Translations under genes and position numbers: made by a program
DNA from: Mycobacterium sp. BK086
GTDB lineage: Bacteria > Actinomycetota > Actinomycetes > Mycobacteriales > Mycobacteriaceae
Direction of reading: 5' to 3'
Assembly (NCBI GenBank): GCA_004362315.1
Contig: SNWL01000003.1
Coordinates: forward strand, 1,426,001-1,490,000
Length of the DNA stretch: 64,000 nucleotides
In this document: piece by piece, positions 49,491-58,519 of the stretch
How positions within the stretch are numbered: position 1 is the stretch's first letter
Layout: each line of letters starts with the position of its first letter
The notes under the pieces: generated by a model
Told to the model about the DNA's origin: nothing
Seen by the model: the letters and a program-made list of their open reading frames with translations, nothing else
The model's database searches: none

Positions 49491-50533
49491 CCCGACAGAC
49501 GATGCGCGCACTCTGTGCACTGGTGGCGACCCTGACACTGAGTCTCAGTTCGGGCTGCTCACTGGATCCGACCCGGCTCCCGGTGCCAGGCGCCTACACC
49601 CCCAGTCACGCGTACAACATCAAGATCGAGTTCGCGAGCGTGCTCAACCTGCCCGCACGCGCCAAGGTGGACTCCGGTGGTGTGCAGATCGGCGTGCTGG
49701 ACCGCGTTCAGCTCGAGGGCACAACCGCCGTCACCTACGTCGAAATCGCCGGCGATACAAAGCTCCCCGCCAATACCCGTGCTGAGCTCCGCCAAGCCAC
49801 CCCACTCGGCGACATCTACATCGCGCTGCTTCCTCCGGAGGACAAGTCCGGGCCGATCCTGCGCAACGGCGACACCATCCCGCTGCGCAACACCTCACCC
49901 GCGGACAACGTCGAAGACCTCCTGCGCTCGATGTCGAACCTGGTGGCCGGCGGCGCGATCGGCACGCTGCAAACCACCGTGGTCAACGTCAACAAGGCGT
50001 TCCCGGAGGACCCGCACGAGCTGACCCGCATGCAGAAGACCGTCGCCGGCGTGCTCAACGACCTGGCCGCCAATCAGGACACCATCGACCAGATGCTCGA
50101 CGGCATGGCGAACATCACCTCGGGCTTCGCGGACAACACCCAGGTGTTCAACCGGCTCGTCACCGAAGGTCCGGCGAAACTCCATGGCCTGTCGGCGGTC
50201 ACGATGGCAATCCTGGACGTGGTCGGCGCGTCGAAGGATGTCGGCAAGCTCGGCGGCGATCTGATCAACCCGATCGCCGGCGATCTGATGCAGATCCTGT
50301 CCTACATCACGCCGATGATCCACACGATGGCAACACTCGACACCACGATCCCGGTGATTGCCGACAAGTTCGTGGCGCTCTTGCGTTACAAGCTGCTCGG
50401 ATGGTTCCGCGACGGCGGCCCGAAGTACACGATCACCGAACTTCACGCGCCCACCGGACGCGAGGGTGTGGATCCTGCCGACAAAGCCGATGCGGCCGTG
50501 CAAGCGATGCAGACGATGGGACTGGTGCCATGA
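49487..50533 (+). CDS. mceE: Mce-family lipoprotein E
   Basis: The 348-aa protein has a lipoprotein signal (LTLSLSSGCSLDP, lipidated Cys about residue 24) in place of the plain anchor, as expected for the fifth mce gene (LprK/LprN type). An MCE domain follows (PARAKVDSGGVQIGVLDRV). I place the start at ATG 49487, overlapping the mceD stop; the upstream open frame lies inside mceD. Confidence 0.92.
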   Translation: MTRQTMRALCALVATLTLSLSSGCSLDPTRLPVPGAYTPSHAYNIKIEFASVLNLPARAKVDSGGVQIGVLDRVQLEGTTAVTYVEIAGDTKLPANTRAELRQATPLGDIYIALLPPEDKSGPILRNGDTIPLRNTSPADNVEDLLRSMSNLVAGGAIGTLQTTVVNVNKAFPEDPHELTRMQKTVAGVLNDLAANQDTIDQMLDGMANITSGFADNTQVFNRLVTEGPAKLHGLSAVTMAILDVVGASKDVGKLGGDLINPIAGDLMQILSYITPMIHTMATLDTTIPVIADKFVALLRYKLLGWFRDGGPKYTITELHAPTGREGVDPADKADAAVQAMQTMGLVP

Positions 50534-51495
50534 AATTCGGTGCGCGCACCACATTGGCCATCCTGGTGGTGATGACACTGGCCGGCGCGGCGTACATGTC
50601 GTTCGGCGTTCTCGACGTGGGGCCGACCAAGCAGGTCAACCGACTCACGCTGCTACTCAACAGCTCCGGTGGCCTGATGCCGACATCGGAAGTGACGATG
50701 CGCGGTATCAAGGTCGGCCGGGTGACCGGCATCCAGACCACCAACACTGGTTTGGCGGTATCGATGGATGTCGACCGGAAGTATCAGGTGCCCGCGGACA
50801 GCACGATCAGCGTGGAGAACCTCTCAGCGGCCGGCGAACAGTACATCGACTTCAGGCCGAAAGTCATTGCACCGCCGTACTTCAGCGACGGCGCGGTGAT
50901 TCCCGCGGATCGGGTCGCCCCGATCGTGACCGCCAGCGATCTGCTCACCAAGGCCAATGTGCTGTTCACGGCGCTGAACCTCGACCAGATCCACGGCATC
51001 ATCAAGGACATGTCGGCGGCGTTCTCGGGCAATGACGAAACGATCGATTCTCTCGCCGTCACCGCCGGGTTGACCGCGAAGGTGATCCGCGACGACAAGG
51101 AACTGTTGACGACCTTGTTCAGCAATGTCTCCACGTTCACCACCAACCTGGGCGATCTCCATGCCGGCGAGATCATCAGCGAGACAGGAAAAATACTGCC
51201 GAAGTCGGTGCCCGCCTTCCTGCAGCTGATCCAACAGATCGAGATCCTGTCGCACACCGGCATCGGTGTGATCGGCCCGCAGGATCCCGCCGGGATCCTG
51301 GTGGCCAAGTTCGGCGAATGGCTCGATATGCTGGCCGGCCCGCTGGGCACCTTCGCCACCATCCTGCAGCCGGCGATGGCACCGCTGCACGACATCAAGA
51401 TCGACGCCGGCCACTGGCTCGACTTCTGGGAATCGACGTTCAACGACACCGGCGGTGTGCGGGTGCAACTCAACGTTCCCCAATGGCACGAATAA
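50530..51495 (+). CDS. mceF: Mce-family protein F
   Basis: The 321-aa protein has an N-terminal anchor helix (LAILVVMTLAGAAYMSFGV) and an MCE domain (MPTSEVTMRGIKVGRVTGI). It is clearly shorter than M. tuberculosis MceF proteins (over 400 aa), because no extended C-terminal tail is present. The ATG at 50530 overlaps the mceE stop. It is the last of the six Mce subunits. Confidence 0.92.
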   Translation: MKFGARTTLAILVVMTLAGAAYMSFGVLDVGPTKQVNRLTLLLNSSGGLMPTSEVTMRGIKVGRVTGIQTTNTGLAVSMDVDRKYQVPADSTISVENLSAAGEQYIDFRPKVIAPPYFSDGAVIPADRVAPIVTASDLLTKANVLFTALNLDQIHGIIKDMSAAFSGNDETIDSLAVTAGLTAKVIRDDKELLTTLFSNVSTFTTNLGDLHAGEIISETGKILPKSVPAFLQLIQQIEILSHTGIGVIGPQDPAGILVAKFGEWLDMLAGPLGTFATILQPAMAPLHDIKIDAGHWLDFWESTFNDTGGVRVQLNVPQWHE

Positions 51496-51508
51496 GCGAG
51501 TGGCACCA

Positions 51509-52270
51509 ATGAGCACGGACGAGAGCAACAAGGAAAGTTCGGACATGACCAAAGCAATTGTCGGCGAAGACGAAAAGGCCGACGCGACCGAAGCCGAAGC
51601 TACCGTCGAGGCCACGCCCGAAGCCACCTCACCCGAACCGCACCGAGGATCGCGGAGCCGCAGCTTCTGGGTGGCAGTCGTTTTGGTGGTGGTACTCATC
51701 GGCGGCGGCACGTTCGGATTCGTCAAGTACCGCGAGGTGAGCGGCCAGCTCGCGCAGCTGCGCCAGGCCCAAGCCGACCGCGATGCCGCGGCCCAGCTCG
51801 CCCGCGACTACGCGATGAAGTCGCTGACCTACACGTTCGAAGACCCAGACGCCTTCTTCCACGCGGTCGAAGACGGTGTGTCACAACAGCTCAAGGACAA
51901 GTACGTCAACGCCACCGACCTGCTCAAGGCGGTGATGCTGCAGGCGCAGGTGACATCGTCCGGTGAGGTGCTGGCCGTCGACCCGGCCCTTCAGCCCGAC
52001 GGTTCCTACGAAGTGGTGGTGTCGGCGCACCAGACCACCCGCAATCTGCAGAACCCCACGCCGAAGGTGTCGATCATCCTGTTGCGGGTGACCGTGAACA
52101 AGGCCGGAGATGGTTGGCAGGTCACCGATATCGGCCCCAAGACCGGCACCAAAGCGCCTGAAGAACAACAGATCCCGGGTGCCGCACCGCCCGGACCTGC
52201 CCCGGCTCCCGGGGCAGGCCCAGCGCCCGCGCCTGCGCCAGCGCCGCCCGCGCCAGCCAAGCCGCGGTAG
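51509..52270 (+). CDS. Mce-associated membrane protein
   Basis: The 253-aa protein has an acidic N-terminus, one transmembrane helix (about 53-71), an extracytoplasmic NTF2-like domain and a Pro/Ala-rich tail of about 35 residues. This layout matches Mce-associated (Mam-type) proteins that stabilise Mce complexes. I chose ATG 51509; GTG 51500 is in frame and possible. It follows mceF by 13 nt, so it is in the same operon. Confidence 0.85.
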   Translation: MSTDESNKESSDMTKAIVGEDEKADATEAEATVEATPEATSPEPHRGSRSRSFWVAVVLVVVLIGGGTFGFVKYREVSGQLAQLRQAQADRDAAAQLARDYAMKSLTYTFEDPDAFFHAVEDGVSQQLKDKYVNATDLLKAVMLQAQVTSSGEVLAVDPALQPDGSYEVVVSAHQTTRNLQNPTPKVSIILLRVTVNKAGDGWQVTDIGPKTGTKAPEEQQIPGAAPPGPAPAPGAGPAPAPAPAPPAPAKPR

Positions 52271-52280
52271 GTATTCGCCC

Positions 52281-53057
52281 GTGAAGCGGTTGTCAGCGTT
52301 TGTCGCCGTGGTGTTGACGGCGGCCGCCGGCGCCGTGCTCCCCCATGCGGCCGCTGACACCTCGCTGCCGTCGTGCCCGCAGTCGAACCCGGTGATCACC
52401 CCATCGGGCACATCCCCACTGGTGGATTGCACCCTGCACTCCGGTGATCTCGATTTCGCGGTCAATTACTGGAGCGTGCCGGAATTACCCCGGCCGAGGG
52501 CGGTCAAGGTCACCGTGACCGACAAGTCGGGCGCGGTCGTGCAGACGATCGACGAGCTGCTGGAACCCTCGACGCCCAGTGGCGTTGGTATGCAGGACAT
52601 CGACGGTGACGGGCGCGACGAGCTGATCATCCCGATCTCGCAGAATCTGCTCAACGGCGGCAACCCCAACACGCGCTTCGCGGTGTGGCGCGCGGACGGT
52701 GACAGCCGGCACTACGAACGCACCCAAATGGTCGGGCAGGCCGCCTATCCCAGTGGGGACGGCTATCTGGTCACCAACGGCGGCGGGCTGGCGAGCCGCG
52801 ACCTCACCTTCTATCTGCCCACCGGGGCGGGCTACACGCTCGTCGTGGCGTTGACCATCGAGGTCCTGGAGGCCGATCCGGCGACCAAACAGGCACTGAC
52901 CGTGAATTGCCGCGCCCACCAGGAAGACGGTCTCCACGCCGTCGATATGAGCATCCGCCAGGCCGAGGACTACTTCTGCAATTCGCCCGCTGCAAGGGCT
53001 ATTTGGCCGGACGCCAACCGGGTTCAGATCAAGCGCTGGGGTGTGTTCGGCAACTGA
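52281..53057 (+). CDS. Secreted protein with FG-GAP/EF-hand-like calcium loop
   Basis: The 258-aa product has a signal peptide (about 1-26, ending HAAA). The mature protein has a DIDGDGRDE loop at 106-114, typical of FG-GAP/VCBS-type calcium sites, and four cysteines (32, 50 and two near the C-terminus). It starts at GTG 52281, 10 nt after the Mce-associated gene, so it is probably in the mce operon. Function unknown; a cell-envelope partner of the Mce system is plausible. Confidence 0.78.
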   Translation: MKRLSAFVAVVLTAAAGAVLPHAAADTSLPSCPQSNPVITPSGTSPLVDCTLHSGDLDFAVNYWSVPELPRPRAVKVTVTDKSGAVVQTIDELLEPSTPSGVGMQDIDGDGRDELIIPISQNLLNGGNPNTRFAVWRADGDSRHYERTQMVGQAAYPSGDGYLVTNGGGLASRDLTFYLPTGAGYTLVVALTIEVLEADPATKQALTVNCRAHQEDGLHAVDMSIRQAEDYFCNSPAARAIWPDANRVQIKRWGVFGN

Positions 53058-53060
53058 ACG

Positions 53061-53429
53061 CTAGGGCGCGCACCACGCGCGGACCGCCACCAAGAGGTCC
53101 CTGGCCTTGGCGAGGTCGCTCGCGAGACGTTCCGGCGACGCCGGACGGTACGGATCGCTGTTGTCGATCTGGGAGGCCACCATGTTCGACCGAATCCGAA
53201 GGTCGATCCCGGGCGGGCTGCTCAAGTTGTGAAGCGGGCTCAATGGCGCACGAACCTGGGCCGCCACCCACGGCGGAGTTCCGGTCGGAGCGATCTCGTT
53301 GAACACGGTTTCGAGCCGATCCGCGGCCGGCAAAAGGAGACTGCAGTCGTCATCGCGGGCGGCCGCCACGGGTGCCGTGGCAAGGCACATCGTGGCGACC
53401 GTAAGGGCGGTCAGAGTTCGGCGACGCAT
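53061..53429 (-). CDS. Small exported protein with two cysteines
   Basis: The 122-aa product has a signal peptide (about 1-25, ending VAAA). C29 and C120 sit near the ends of the mature domain, likely forming one disulfide around a helical core, a layout seen in mycobacterial hemophore-like proteins, though I cannot confirm that. I start at ATG 53429; the frame extends to 53483. It is convergent with the mce operon, 3 nt from the previous stop. Confidence 0.68.
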   Translation of the reverse strand: MRRRTLTALTVATMCLATAPVAAARDDDCSLLLPAADRLETVFNEIAPTGTPPWVAAQVRAPLSPLHNLSSPPGIDLRIRSNMVASQIDNSDPYRPASPERLASDLAKARDLLVAVRAWCAP

Positions 53430-53518
53430 CGGCTCTACCTTCGCATTTCGAGGCAGATCGCGAACAACCTTTGCCGATTTCACCGCGGCAGCCGGAACGC
53501 GCCTAGGATTCTCTAGCG

Positions 53519-54127
53519 ATGGATTCGTCGGCGGAGTTCGATCGCGGCGCGGTCACCGATATCGCGCTCGCGATGTTCTTGGCGCGCGGATTCGGTTCGA
53601 CGACTCTCGACGACATCGCCGAAGCCAGCGGATTTACGGTGGAGACCGTGACTCGGGTTTTCCCAACACGGGAATCGTTCGTCCTCGGCGTCGCCGACGA
53701 CATGCTCGATTCGGCGGTCAAGCACTTGGCCGAAGGCGAGCAGGATGAAGACCTCGTCGACGCACTGACCCGTGCCCACAAAGAGATGTTGCGCGGGATC
53801 ATTGACGGCACCGGGTCGGTTCCCCTGCAACGGATGCAACAGATGGGGCTGCTGGCGATGGCATCACCCACCCTGGCAACGGCAATCTCGGAACGGCGTA
53901 AAGAGACACTGCCGCTCGCGCTGGCGGACCACTACGGCATGGATCCAGAGGATCCCTTGATACTCCGAACCGTCAGGGTCTGGTCGGCGGTGGTATCGGG
54001 CACCTACGCAGCGGGGATCGGCGATCATGCAGATACCGAGCCCGAACGGGATCTCGACGATACGAAACGCATGACGCGACGCCTCGATCACGCGTTCAAG
54101 CACATCACCGGGCGAAGCGAGTACTAG
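53519..54127 (+). CDS. TetR-family regulator
   Basis: The 202-aa regulator has the N-terminal helix-turn-helix STTLDDIAEASGFTVETVTRVF (read in parts, about residues 24-45). The C-terminal domain has no recognisable ligand class. It is divergent from the small exported protein (89-nt gap) and upstream of the metallo-beta-lactamase-fold gene by 102 nt. I see no clear palindrome in either gap, so its target is unknown. Confidence 0.85.
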   Translation: MDSSAEFDRGAVTDIALAMFLARGFGSTTLDDIAEASGFTVETVTRVFPTRESFVLGVADDMLDSAVKHLAEGEQDEDLVDALTRAHKEMLRGIIDGTGSVPLQRMQQMGLLAMASPTLATAISERRKETLPLALADHYGMDPEDPLILRTVRVWSAVVSGTYAAGIGDHADTEPERDLDDTKRMTRRLDHAFKHITGRSEY

Positions 54128-54229
54128 TCCCCTCTCCCTTCTCGCCTTCTCGGCAGCGGGATGACTTTTCGAACCACGTCGCGTTCAGGCAGTCGAAGGG
54201 CATTTCCCAAGGCCGTCAGGAGAAGAAAC

Positions 54230-55129
54230 ATGAGCGTGGACAACATTTCCCGAATCGACGAGCTGGTTCCGTCGCGCTACGCGGTCCAGGTCGGCGATAT
54301 CGAGGTGCTGGTGATCAGCGACGGGGTGCTGCCGATCACGGCATCGACCCTGGCCACCAATGCCGACTCGGCCGACCTGTCGGGCTGGCTGACCGACCAG
54401 TTCCTGCCGCAAGACGTGGTCGACTGGCCGCTCAACGTGGTCGTGGTGCGCACCGGTGGCCGGACCATCCTGGTCGACGCCGGCCTCGGCGTTGAGTTCC
54501 CGGACTTTCCCCGGGCCGGTCAGACGGTGCACCGGCTGGAGGCGGCCGGCATCGACCCCGGTTCGGTGACCGACGTCGTGCTCACCCATCTGCACATGGA
54601 TCACATCGGCGGGCTGCTCACCGAAGGGTTGAAGGCCCGGCTGCGGCCCGATCTGCGGGTCCACCTGGCCAGCCGTGAAGCGGAGTTCTGGGAGGCGCCC
54701 GACTTCTCCCACACCGTCATGCCGCAGCCGATTCCGGATGTCTTGCGGCGCACGGCCACCCAGTTCCTCAACGACTATCGCGGACAGCTGCGGCCGTTCG
54801 AAACGGAATATGAGGTGGCACCGGGCGTGCTGATCAGCCGCACCGGCGGTCACACACCGGGACACAGCATCGTGAAGCTGGAGTCCCGGGGCGATCGGCT
54901 GACTTTCGCCGGAGATGCCGTGTTCGCCGTCGGATTCGATAAGCCTGAGTGGGAGAACGGTTTTGAGCACGACCCTCTGGAGGCTGCCCGGGTCCGGGTG
55001 GATCTGCTGCGGGAGCTCGCGGCGACCGGTGGATCTCTGGTGGCCACCCACCTGCCGTTCCCGTCGGTTTGCCATGTTGCCGCGGCGGGCGACGTCTTCC
55101 GGTGTGTGCCCGCGACGTGGGATTACTGA
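54230..55129 (+). CDS. Metallo-beta-lactamase-fold hydrolase
   Basis: The 299-aa hydrolase has the zinc motif HLHMDH at 120-125, a further His in GGHTPGH, the bridging Asp in FAGDAV and a late His in ATHLPFPS, so the full two-metal site is present. The length and N-terminal region resemble lactonase-type members. The ATG at 54230 follows CAGGAGAAG. Downstream, the nitroreductase gene starts 9 nt later, suggesting one transcript. It could open a lactone made by the flavin monooxygenase nearby; this is inference. Confidence 0.88.
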   Translation: MSVDNISRIDELVPSRYAVQVGDIEVLVISDGVLPITASTLATNADSADLSGWLTDQFLPQDVVDWPLNVVVVRTGGRTILVDAGLGVEFPDFPRAGQTVHRLEAAGIDPGSVTDVVLTHLHMDHIGGLLTEGLKARLRPDLRVHLASREAEFWEAPDFSHTVMPQPIPDVLRRTATQFLNDYRGQLRPFETEYEVAPGVLISRTGGHTPGHSIVKLESRGDRLTFAGDAVFAVGFDKPEWENGFEHDPLEAARVRVDLLRELAATGGSLVATHLPFPSVCHVAAAGDVFRCVPATWDY

Positions 55130-55138
55130 GGACGCGTT

Positions 55139-55804
55139 GTGGACGTCTACTCGGCAGTGACAAGCCGCCGGGCGGTGCGCGGGTTCACCGACGAGCCCGT
55201 TCCGACAGAACTGTTGGAACGGGTTCTCACCGCGGCGGCGTGGGCACCCTCGGGGTCGAATCTCCAGCCGTGGCGCATCTATGTGCTGACCGGTACGCCA
55301 CTCGCTCGACTCAAGAAGATGGCAGTGGAGCGGGTGGCGACCGGTGACCCTTGGGACGAGCGAGAATTCGAGATGTACCCGAGCACGTTGAAGTCCCCCT
55401 ACGGCGAACGTCGATCAGCGTTCGGCAGGGAACGGTACAGCTCGCTGGGAGTAGCTCGTGACGATTGGGAGGCGCGCCAACGCGCAGCGATCGGCAACTG
55501 GGAGTGTTTCGGGGCACCCGCGGCCCTGTTCTGCTACATCGACCGCGATCTCGGCCGACCGCAATGGGCGGACCTCGGAATGTACTTGCAGACGGTGATG
55601 CTGTTGCTTCGCGCGGAGGGGCTACACAGCTGTCCGCAGATGGCCTGGTCTCAGGTGCGCGCGACCGTCGCCGACGCGGTTTCGCCGCCCGACGATCTGA
55701 TCCTGTTCTGCGGCATGTCAATTGGCTACGAAGACTCCTCGGTGCCGCACATCCGCACCGGCCGGGCACCGCTGGGCGAGACTGTCACCTTCATCGGAGA
55801 CTGA
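55139..55804 (+). CDS. Nitroreductase-family protein
   Basis: The 221-aa FMN-dependent reductase has SRRAVRGFTDEPVP at the N-terminus (the FMN-phosphate Arg pattern) and AAWAPSGSNLQPWR. The C-terminal half has MYLQTVMLLLRAEGLHSCPQM. Possible substrates are nitro groups, quinones or enones. It starts at GTG 55139, 9 nt after the hydrolase stop, and converges with the SnoaL-like gene. Confidence 0.87.
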   Translation: MDVYSAVTSRRAVRGFTDEPVPTELLERVLTAAAWAPSGSNLQPWRIYVLTGTPLARLKKMAVERVATGDPWDEREFEMYPSTLKSPYGERRSAFGRERYSSLGVARDDWEARQRAAIGNWECFGAPAALFCYIDRDLGRPQWADLGMYLQTVMLLLRAEGLHSCPQMAWSQVRATVADAVSPPDDLILFCGMSIGYEDSSVPHIRTGRAPLGETVTFIGD

Positions 55805-55817
55805 GGGCGCGTCGCCA

Positions 55818-56384
55818 CTACCAGCGGGCCGGTGCCGGCGTATCGATGGACAACGGCCGGTCGTATGAGAGATCGGACCGGTCGCGAGTCCCGACGAGAT
55901 AACCCTTGTCGGTGAAGAACGACGACTGCAGAACCCTGGCGTCCGCGATGAACATGCCCTCGACCGTGGAACGGCGAACAGCTATGCGCCACTGCCCCTC
56001 CCGCCGTTCCAGTCGATCGATATAGCGACCGGTGATGAACTGGGCGGTCTTGCCGTCCGCACCGATAAGAACGACGATCGCGTAGCTATCGGCGTGCGCC
56101 GTGTCGCCGTCGATCTCACAGGTGTGGGTAGTGATGTTGTGCGTGTGCACCGTGGAGGTCTCAGCATGCGTCGCATTGGCCCACGCTCCGTACGCCGGGC
56201 CCGGATTCACCGCATGACCGTGCTCGTCCACACCGTCCGCGTGGTAGGCCGAGGTGATCAGGTCGATATCGTGCCGGTCGCAGCCACGAGCGTGTCGAGA
56301 GATGCAGTCGAGGATCTCACTTCGGTCCATGAGGTAGCGGACGTCCCTTCTCAGGGTGTCCGTTTCGGCGGCTGTGGTGGTCAT
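55818..56384 (-). CDS. SnoaL-like/NTF2-fold protein
   Basis: The 188-aa protein has the SnoaL_4-like start (DRSEILDCISRHARGCDRHD) and RREGQWRIAVRRSTVEGMF near the end, as in polyketide-cyclase-like and dehydratase-like NTF2 folds common in mycobacterial catabolic clusters. His and Asp residues in the early helix could be catalytic. It is divergent from the TetR gene 56475-57113, with a conserved palindrome between them. Confidence 0.82.
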   Translation of the reverse strand: MTTTAAETDTLRRDVRYLMDRSEILDCISRHARGCDRHDIDLITSAYHADGVDEHGHAVNPGPAYGAWANATHAETSTVHTHNITTHTCEIDGDTAHADSYAIVVLIGADGKTAQFITGRYIDRLERREGQWRIAVRRSTVEGMFIADARVLQSSFFTDKGYLVGTRDRSDLSYDRPLSIDTPAPARW

Positions 56385-56412
56385 GCCTCTCCTCGCGTCG
56401 GCGTCGATGACA

Positions 56413-56430
56413 CTATACGATCGTACAGCA
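56413..56430. promoter_or_regulatory. Predicted TetR operator, site 1 (SnoaL/TetR divergent region)
   Basis: CTATACGATCGTACAGCA contains a 16-bp palindrome (one mismatched pair) centred on TACGATCGTA. Its 14-mer TATACGATCGTACA is the exact reverse complement of 62331-62344. It lies 45 nt before the TetR ATG and 29 nt from the SnoaL-like ATG, suiting autorepression and control of both genes. Confidence 0.75.
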
Positions 56431-56474
56431 CGGCTCGGATGTCAGAATACTCCTAACCGACGGAGCGAGGAGAC

Positions 56475-57113
56475 ATGGCGACATCGACGCGGCGCGTGGG
56501 CGCCGAAACGTCCAAGACCAGGGACACGCTGCTCGACTGCGTCGAGACGATGATGCTGGAAGAGGGCTATGCCAGTGTCACGTACCGGGCTCTGGCAGCC
56601 AAGGCGGGCGTAACGCCCAGCTTGGTCCAGTACTACTTCCCGACCTTGGACGACATCTTCATCGCCGCGATTCGCCGCTACTCCGAACGTGGCATCGTCC
56701 ATCTCACCGAGCTCATGGAGCAACGGACCGACGATCCCCTGCGAGCGGTGTGGGAGTACAGCTGGGATGAGGCCACCGGTGCGATGATCACCGAGTTCAT
56801 GGCGCTGGGCAATCACCGTAAATCGATCCGCACTGAGATCGCTGCCGTGACCGAGAACGTCCGCAAGCTCCAACTCGACGCGCTGGTCGCCAAATTCGGC
56901 AAGAACGCGAAACCGATCGGCGATCTCTCACTGCCGGCGCTGCAGCTGCTGATGTCCGGCCTGCCGAAATTTCTCAACCTCGAGGCGGGAATAGGGGTCA
57001 GGTCGGCGCACGCGGAAGTCACCGAAGCCTTTGAACGCTACATCGATTCGGTCGAGCCGCCCGCCAAGCCAAAACGCAAGTCCCCCGCACGCAAACCCAC
57101 GGCCCGCCGCTGA
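56475..57113 (+). CDS. TetR-family regulator, probable local repressor of the catabolic cluster
   Basis: The 212-aa regulator has the helix-turn-helix VTYRALAAKAGVTPSLVQYYFPTLDDIF (read in parts, about residues 34-61) and a basic Lys/Arg/Pro-rich C-terminus (PKRKSPARKPTARR). The ATG follows GGAGCGAGGAG. A palindrome 45 nt upstream recurs before the other operons of this region, which makes this protein the best candidate for the shared repressor. It converges with the flavin monooxygenase gene, 4 nt away. Confidence 0.87.
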   Translation: MATSTRRVGAETSKTRDTLLDCVETMMLEEGYASVTYRALAAKAGVTPSLVQYYFPTLDDIFIAAIRRYSERGIVHLTELMEQRTDDPLRAVWEYSWDEATGAMITEFMALGNHRKSIRTEIAAVTENVRKLQLDALVAKFGKNAKPIGDLSLPALQLLMSGLPKFLNLEAGIGVRSAHAEVTEAFERYIDSVEPPAKPKRKSPARKPTARR

Positions 57114-57117
57114 TCCC

Positions 57118-58491
57118 TCAGGCCCCCGCGAACATCCCGCGGTAGCCGTATGCCGGGTGGCGCTCACTGATGCCGGCGCCCGAGCCGAACAGCTTCTCTC
57201 GCAGCGTGCCCGGCCGGTATTCGCTTTGCATCAAGCCTCTGTTCTGGAGCACCGGGACAACGTGTTCGAAGAATTCCTCATAGCTTTGCGGCAGCAACGC
57301 ATTCATGATCTGCACTCCGTCGACACCAGCAGCTTGGTATTCCACAAGACGGTCGGCGATGCTCTCCGGCGATCCGACGACCATCTGGGGAAGCGACAGT
57401 GACGTCAGGAAATCCTTGACCGTCGGTTTCACGCCGTCGGGCCAGGCGTTGATCATCGAAAGGAAGGCGCCACGGATTCCGGGGATCTCCTCAATGATGT
57501 CCGCCAGTGGCGTCGAGGGATCATAGCGGCCGAGATCCATCCCGCTCAGGCTGGAGAAGTACGCGGTCTGCGCCTCTTGGCTGCGGAACTCCTCCAGCTC
57601 GCCCCACTTGCGATAGGCCTCTTCATCAGTCGATCCGGTGATGAACATCATGCCCTGAAGGAACAGGATGTCGCCGTCGCACCTACCGCGATCGCGCGCC
57701 AATTCCCGCACCGTATTGATCTGCTGCGCAATTGTTTCCAGCGACATCGCTGACAGGAACATGAGTTCGGCATGGCTACTGGCGAACTCGAGACCAGCCG
57801 GGGAACCACCGGCTTGGGCCAGGACGGGCGTCCGCTGGGGAGACGGCTCCATCAGGTTGAATCCCTCGACGCTGTAGCGCTTGCCCCGATGGTTGATGTC
57901 GTGCACCTTCGCCGGATCGGCGTATCGCCCCGCCGCCGCATCGTTGACGACGGCATCGACATCCCAGGATCCCTCCCAGAGCTTGTACGTGACATCGACG
58001 TACTCGTCGGCCCAGGCATAGCGTTCGTCATGCGAGAGATTGCCGGGCAGCCCGAGGTTGCGGAAGGCCTGTTCGTTCGCCGAGGTGACAATGTTCCAGC
58101 CGATGCGCCCGTTGCTCAGGTGATCGAGTGTTGACACGGCGCGGGCGAAGACGAACGGGTGGTGCTGGATCACCGAGCTGGTGTAGAGGAATCCGATGTC
58201 GGTCGTTTGGTGCGCCATGGCGGGAATGACCATCGTGCAGTCCCCGATAGGGACGTTCATCGCCATCTCGAAGACGACGTCACGTGATCCGTTGTATTCG
58301 CCCTGAACTCCGATCACATCGGTGAAGAAGAATGCATCGACCTTGGCCCGCTCCGCTTTCTTGGCCAGGTTCACCCACAGATCGAAGTTCTTGAACTCAC
58401 GGTTGCGGGCGTCGGGGTGGCGCCAGATCCCGTGGAAATTATGGCCGATGGAATCCATCACCAGCAGCGTGAAGATCATGCGTTTGGACAT
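57118..58491 (-). CDS. NtaA/SnaA/DszA-family FMN-dependent monooxygenase
   Basis: The 457-aa luciferase-like monooxygenase has the features of the NtaA/SnaA/DszA group: LVMDSIGHNFHGIWRHPDA at the start, STLDHLSNGRIGWNIVTSANEQAFRNLG in the middle (read in parts), and QAGGSPAGLEFASSHAELMF. These enzymes need FMNH2 from a separate reductase and add oxygen to substrates such as sulfones, aminoacetates or cyclic ketones. It is the last gene of a four-gene minus-strand operon, 28 nt after the SDR 58520-59383. Confidence 0.9.
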   Translation of the reverse strand: MSKRMIFTLLVMDSIGHNFHGIWRHPDARNREFKNFDLWVNLAKKAERAKVDAFFFTDVIGVQGEYNGSRDVVFEMAMNVPIGDCTMVIPAMAHQTTDIGFLYTSSVIQHHPFVFARAVSTLDHLSNGRIGWNIVTSANEQAFRNLGLPGNLSHDERYAWADEYVDVTYKLWEGSWDVDAVVNDAAAGRYADPAKVHDINHRGKRYSVEGFNLMEPSPQRTPVLAQAGGSPAGLEFASSHAELMFLSAMSLETIAQQINTVRELARDRGRCDGDILFLQGMMFITGSTDEEAYRKWGELEEFRSQEAQTAYFSSLSGMDLGRYDPSTPLADIIEEIPGIRGAFLSMINAWPDGVKPTVKDFLTSLSLPQMVVGSPESIADRLVEYQAAGVDGVQIMNALLPQSYEEFFEHVVPVLQNRGLMQSEYRPGTLREKLFGSGAGISERHPAYGYRGMFAGA

Positions 58492-58519
58492 CGCACCTTC
58501 TCTCGAATTCGGTTCTGCG

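Noticed and set aside
53430-53518. Operator-like palindrome for the TetR gene at 53519
   Set aside because: I looked for sequence matching the GCTGTACGATCGTATAGC motif or another clear palindrome in this gap and found none.
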